The notes beneath the pieces are model-generated. The model saw only the letters and a program-made list of their open reading frames with translations, did not search any database and had not been told where the DNA came from. From Actinomycetota bacterium (lineage in GTDB: Bacteria > Actinomycetota > Nitriliruptoria > Nitriliruptorales > Nitriliruptoraceae), in the NCBI GenBank assembly GCA_019348115.1, contig JAHWKB010000004.1:1-38794 (forward strand): DNA of 38,794 nt, given 5' to 3'. Both the position numbers and the translations under genes were made by a program. Of the stretch, positions 37,179 through 38,794 are shown in pieces (the first letter of the stretch is position 1; each line of letters begins with the position of its first letter).

Positions 37179-37526
37179 ATGCGCACCCGGACCCGTCTCA
37201 CCACCCCGCCCGGCGAGGAACCCGTCGCCGAGGACGGCGTCCGCACGCGCGATCCCGAGCGCTACTCCCCTGCGCTCCGGATCCCGAGCGAGCCGGACGT
37301 CCCGGGGCGCTACCGCAACGCCGCGATCGTCGCGCTCGTGCTGCTCGCCGTCGCCGGCCTCGCCTACCTCGGGTTCCAGCTCGCCAACGCGGGTCAGTTC
37401 CAGGACCCGTCGCTCGACGAGGACCCGGGGATCGAGCAACCGGCGCAGCCCACCGCGCCGGCAGCCGACGCGACCACCGCACCGCCGGGTGAGCCGACGC
37501 CGGCGGAGACCACGCCGGCGGGCTGA
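37179..37526 (+). CDS. Hypothetical single-TM protein with Thr/Pro/Ala-rich C-terminus
   Basis: YRNAAIVALVLLAVAGLAYLGFQLANAG TM segment followed by QPTAPAADATTAPPGEPTPAETTPAG. Confidence 0.65.
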   Translation: MRTRTRLTTPPGEEPVAEDGVRTRDPERYSPALRIPSEPDVPGRYRNAAIVALVLLAVAGLAYLGFQLANAGQFQDPSLDEDPGIEQPAQPTAPAADATTAPPGEPTPAETTPAG

Positions 37527-37529
37527 GGC

Positions 37530-38794
37530 CTACCGCGGCAGGGGCAGCAGCGACTCGCAGATCGTGCCGGCGCCGTCCTCGGCGGGTCGAACATCGAGCG
37601 TGCCACCCAGCTCGGACTCGACGAGGGTGGACGCGATGCGGAGGCCGAGGTTCGCATCACCCTCGAGCGTCCAGCCGTCGGGGACGCCCACGCCGTCGTC
37701 GCGCACCTCGAGGTGGAGGCTCGCCGGCCGGCGCTGCAGCGTGATGGTGATGCGCCCGCCGCGTGCCGGGAAGGCGTGCTCGACGGAGTTCTGGACCAGC
37801 TCGGAGAGGACCAGCGCGAGCGGGGTCGCCACCTCTGCGGGGAGCTCGCCGGCGGTGCCGTCGAGCGCCATGTGGACCGGATGATCGGGGTTGGTGAGGC
37901 CGGTCCCGAGCATGTCGACGAGCCGCTGGGCGACCTTGTCGAACGACACCCGCTGACGCGAGTCCTGCGACAGGGTCTCGTGGACGAGGGCGATGGACGA
38001 GATGCGCCGCACGGACTCGCCGAGGGCCTGTCGGGCCTCCTCCGACTGGAGCCGCCGGGACTGCAGCCGGAGGAGCGAGGCCACCGTCTGGAGGTTGTTC
38101 TTCACGCGGTGGTGGATCTCGCGGATCGTCGCGTCCTTGTAGAGCAGCAACCGCTCGTGCCGGCGGAGCTCCGTGACCTCGCGGATGAGCATCAGCCCCC
38201 CGAGGACGTCGTGGTCGCGGGTCAGCGGCAGGAGGCGACGGAGCACGACCGCCCCGCGCGCCTCGACCTCGGACTCGAGCGGATCGCCGTCGACGAGCGC
38301 CTCGAGGACGGCGACGTCGTCGAGATCGAAGTCGCTGAGGTTGCGTCCGACGATGTTGTCCACCACCCCGAGCCGCCGGTAGGCCGAGATCGCGTTCGGC
38401 GACGCGTACTGGACGACGCCCTTCGGGTCGATGCGCATGAGGCCGTCGCCGACGCGGGGCGCGAGCTCGCGCTCCGGGTCCTCGCCGGGATAGGGGAAGG
38501 TGCCGGCGGCGAGCATCGACGACAGCTCGTTCGCGGTCTGGAGGTAGGTGAGCTCGAGCTGCGACGGCGCGCGGACCATCGACAGGTTGGCCTCGCGCGT
38601 GACGACGGCGATGACCTCGCCGTCGAACAGGACCGGGATGGCCTCCTCGCGCACCGGCACGCCGGTGGACCAGTCGGGGTCGCCGTCCCGCACGATCTGG
38701 CCATCGCGGAACGCGCGTCCGACCGCCGGTCGCTCCTCACGCTGGTAGCGCTGCCCGACGAGGTCCTCGTAGTAGATGGTCTGCGCCGTGTACG
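37530..38794 (-). CDS. pdtaS: PdtaS-like sensor histidine kinase (GAF/PAS + HisKA_2), N-terminus beyond the right edge
   Basis: IREIHHRVKNNLQTVASLLRLQSRRLQSEEARQAL (HisKA_2), LVLSELVQNSVEHAFPARGG. The frame stays open upstream of the listed start to the edge: YTAQTIYYEDLVGQRYQREERPAVGRAFRDGQI. Confidence 0.9.
   Translation of the reverse strand, partial: YTAQTIYYEDLVGQRYQREERPAVGRAFRDGQIVRDGDPDWSTGVPVREEAIPVLFDGEVIAVVTREANLSMVRAPSQLELTYLQTANELSSMLAAGTFPYPGEDPERELAPRVGDGLMRIDPKGVVQYASPNAISAYRRLGVVDNIVGRNLSDFDLDDVAVLEALVDGDPLESEVEARGAVVLRRLLPLTRDHDVLGGLMLIREVTELRRHERLLLYKDATIREIHHRVKNNLQTVASLLRLQSRRLQSEEARQALGESVRRISSIALVHETLSQDSRQRVSFDKVAQRLVDMLGTGLTNPDHPVHMALDGTAGELPAEVATPLALVLSELVQNSVEHAFPARGGRITITLQRRPASLHLEVRDDGVGVPDGWTLEGDANLGLRIASTLVESELGGTLDVRPAEDGAGTICESLLPLPR

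Overview
High-GC actinobacterial chromosomal window, probably a deep-branching or Acidimicrobiia-like actinomycete (lineage is inference only). Most of it is a conserved housekeeping block on the minus strand: response regulator - argS - lysA - GNAT - hom - thrC - MFS - thrB - transaldolase - rho - APC permease, then rpmE, DUF1385 - prfA - prmC - Sua5-type threonylcarbamoyl-AMP synthase - low-MW phosphatase - BrkB/YihY, and glyA (cut by the left edge). Interspersed accessory genes are an Asp/Ala-rich acidic protein divergent from a secreted S8 protease, MDMPI/DinB-like and SRPBCC/DJ-1 genes, a tRNA-Arg(CCG), and an MDMPI-like gene coupled to an alpha/beta-hydrolase + class III nucleotidyl cyclase fusion. 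A four-gene co-directional envelope cluster (cysteine-free secreted beta-protein, DUF916-like membrane protein, GAF histidine kinase, PGRP-type amidase) follows. The right end carries cbs, a cystathionine gamma-synthase/lyase, a class A PBP with a lipobox-like N-terminus, a DAG-kinase-family gene that appears to use a CTG start, a whiB1-like gene and a PdtaS-like kinase (cut by the right edge). The best leads are (1) the four-gene envelope cluster at 26.5-30.1 kb, (2) the cyclase fusion whose hydrolase domain seems to have lost its catalytic Ser and His, (3) the CTG start of the lipid-kinase gene, and (4) the dyad-rich whiB1 promoter. No CRISPR, transposase, integrase or rRNA was seen.
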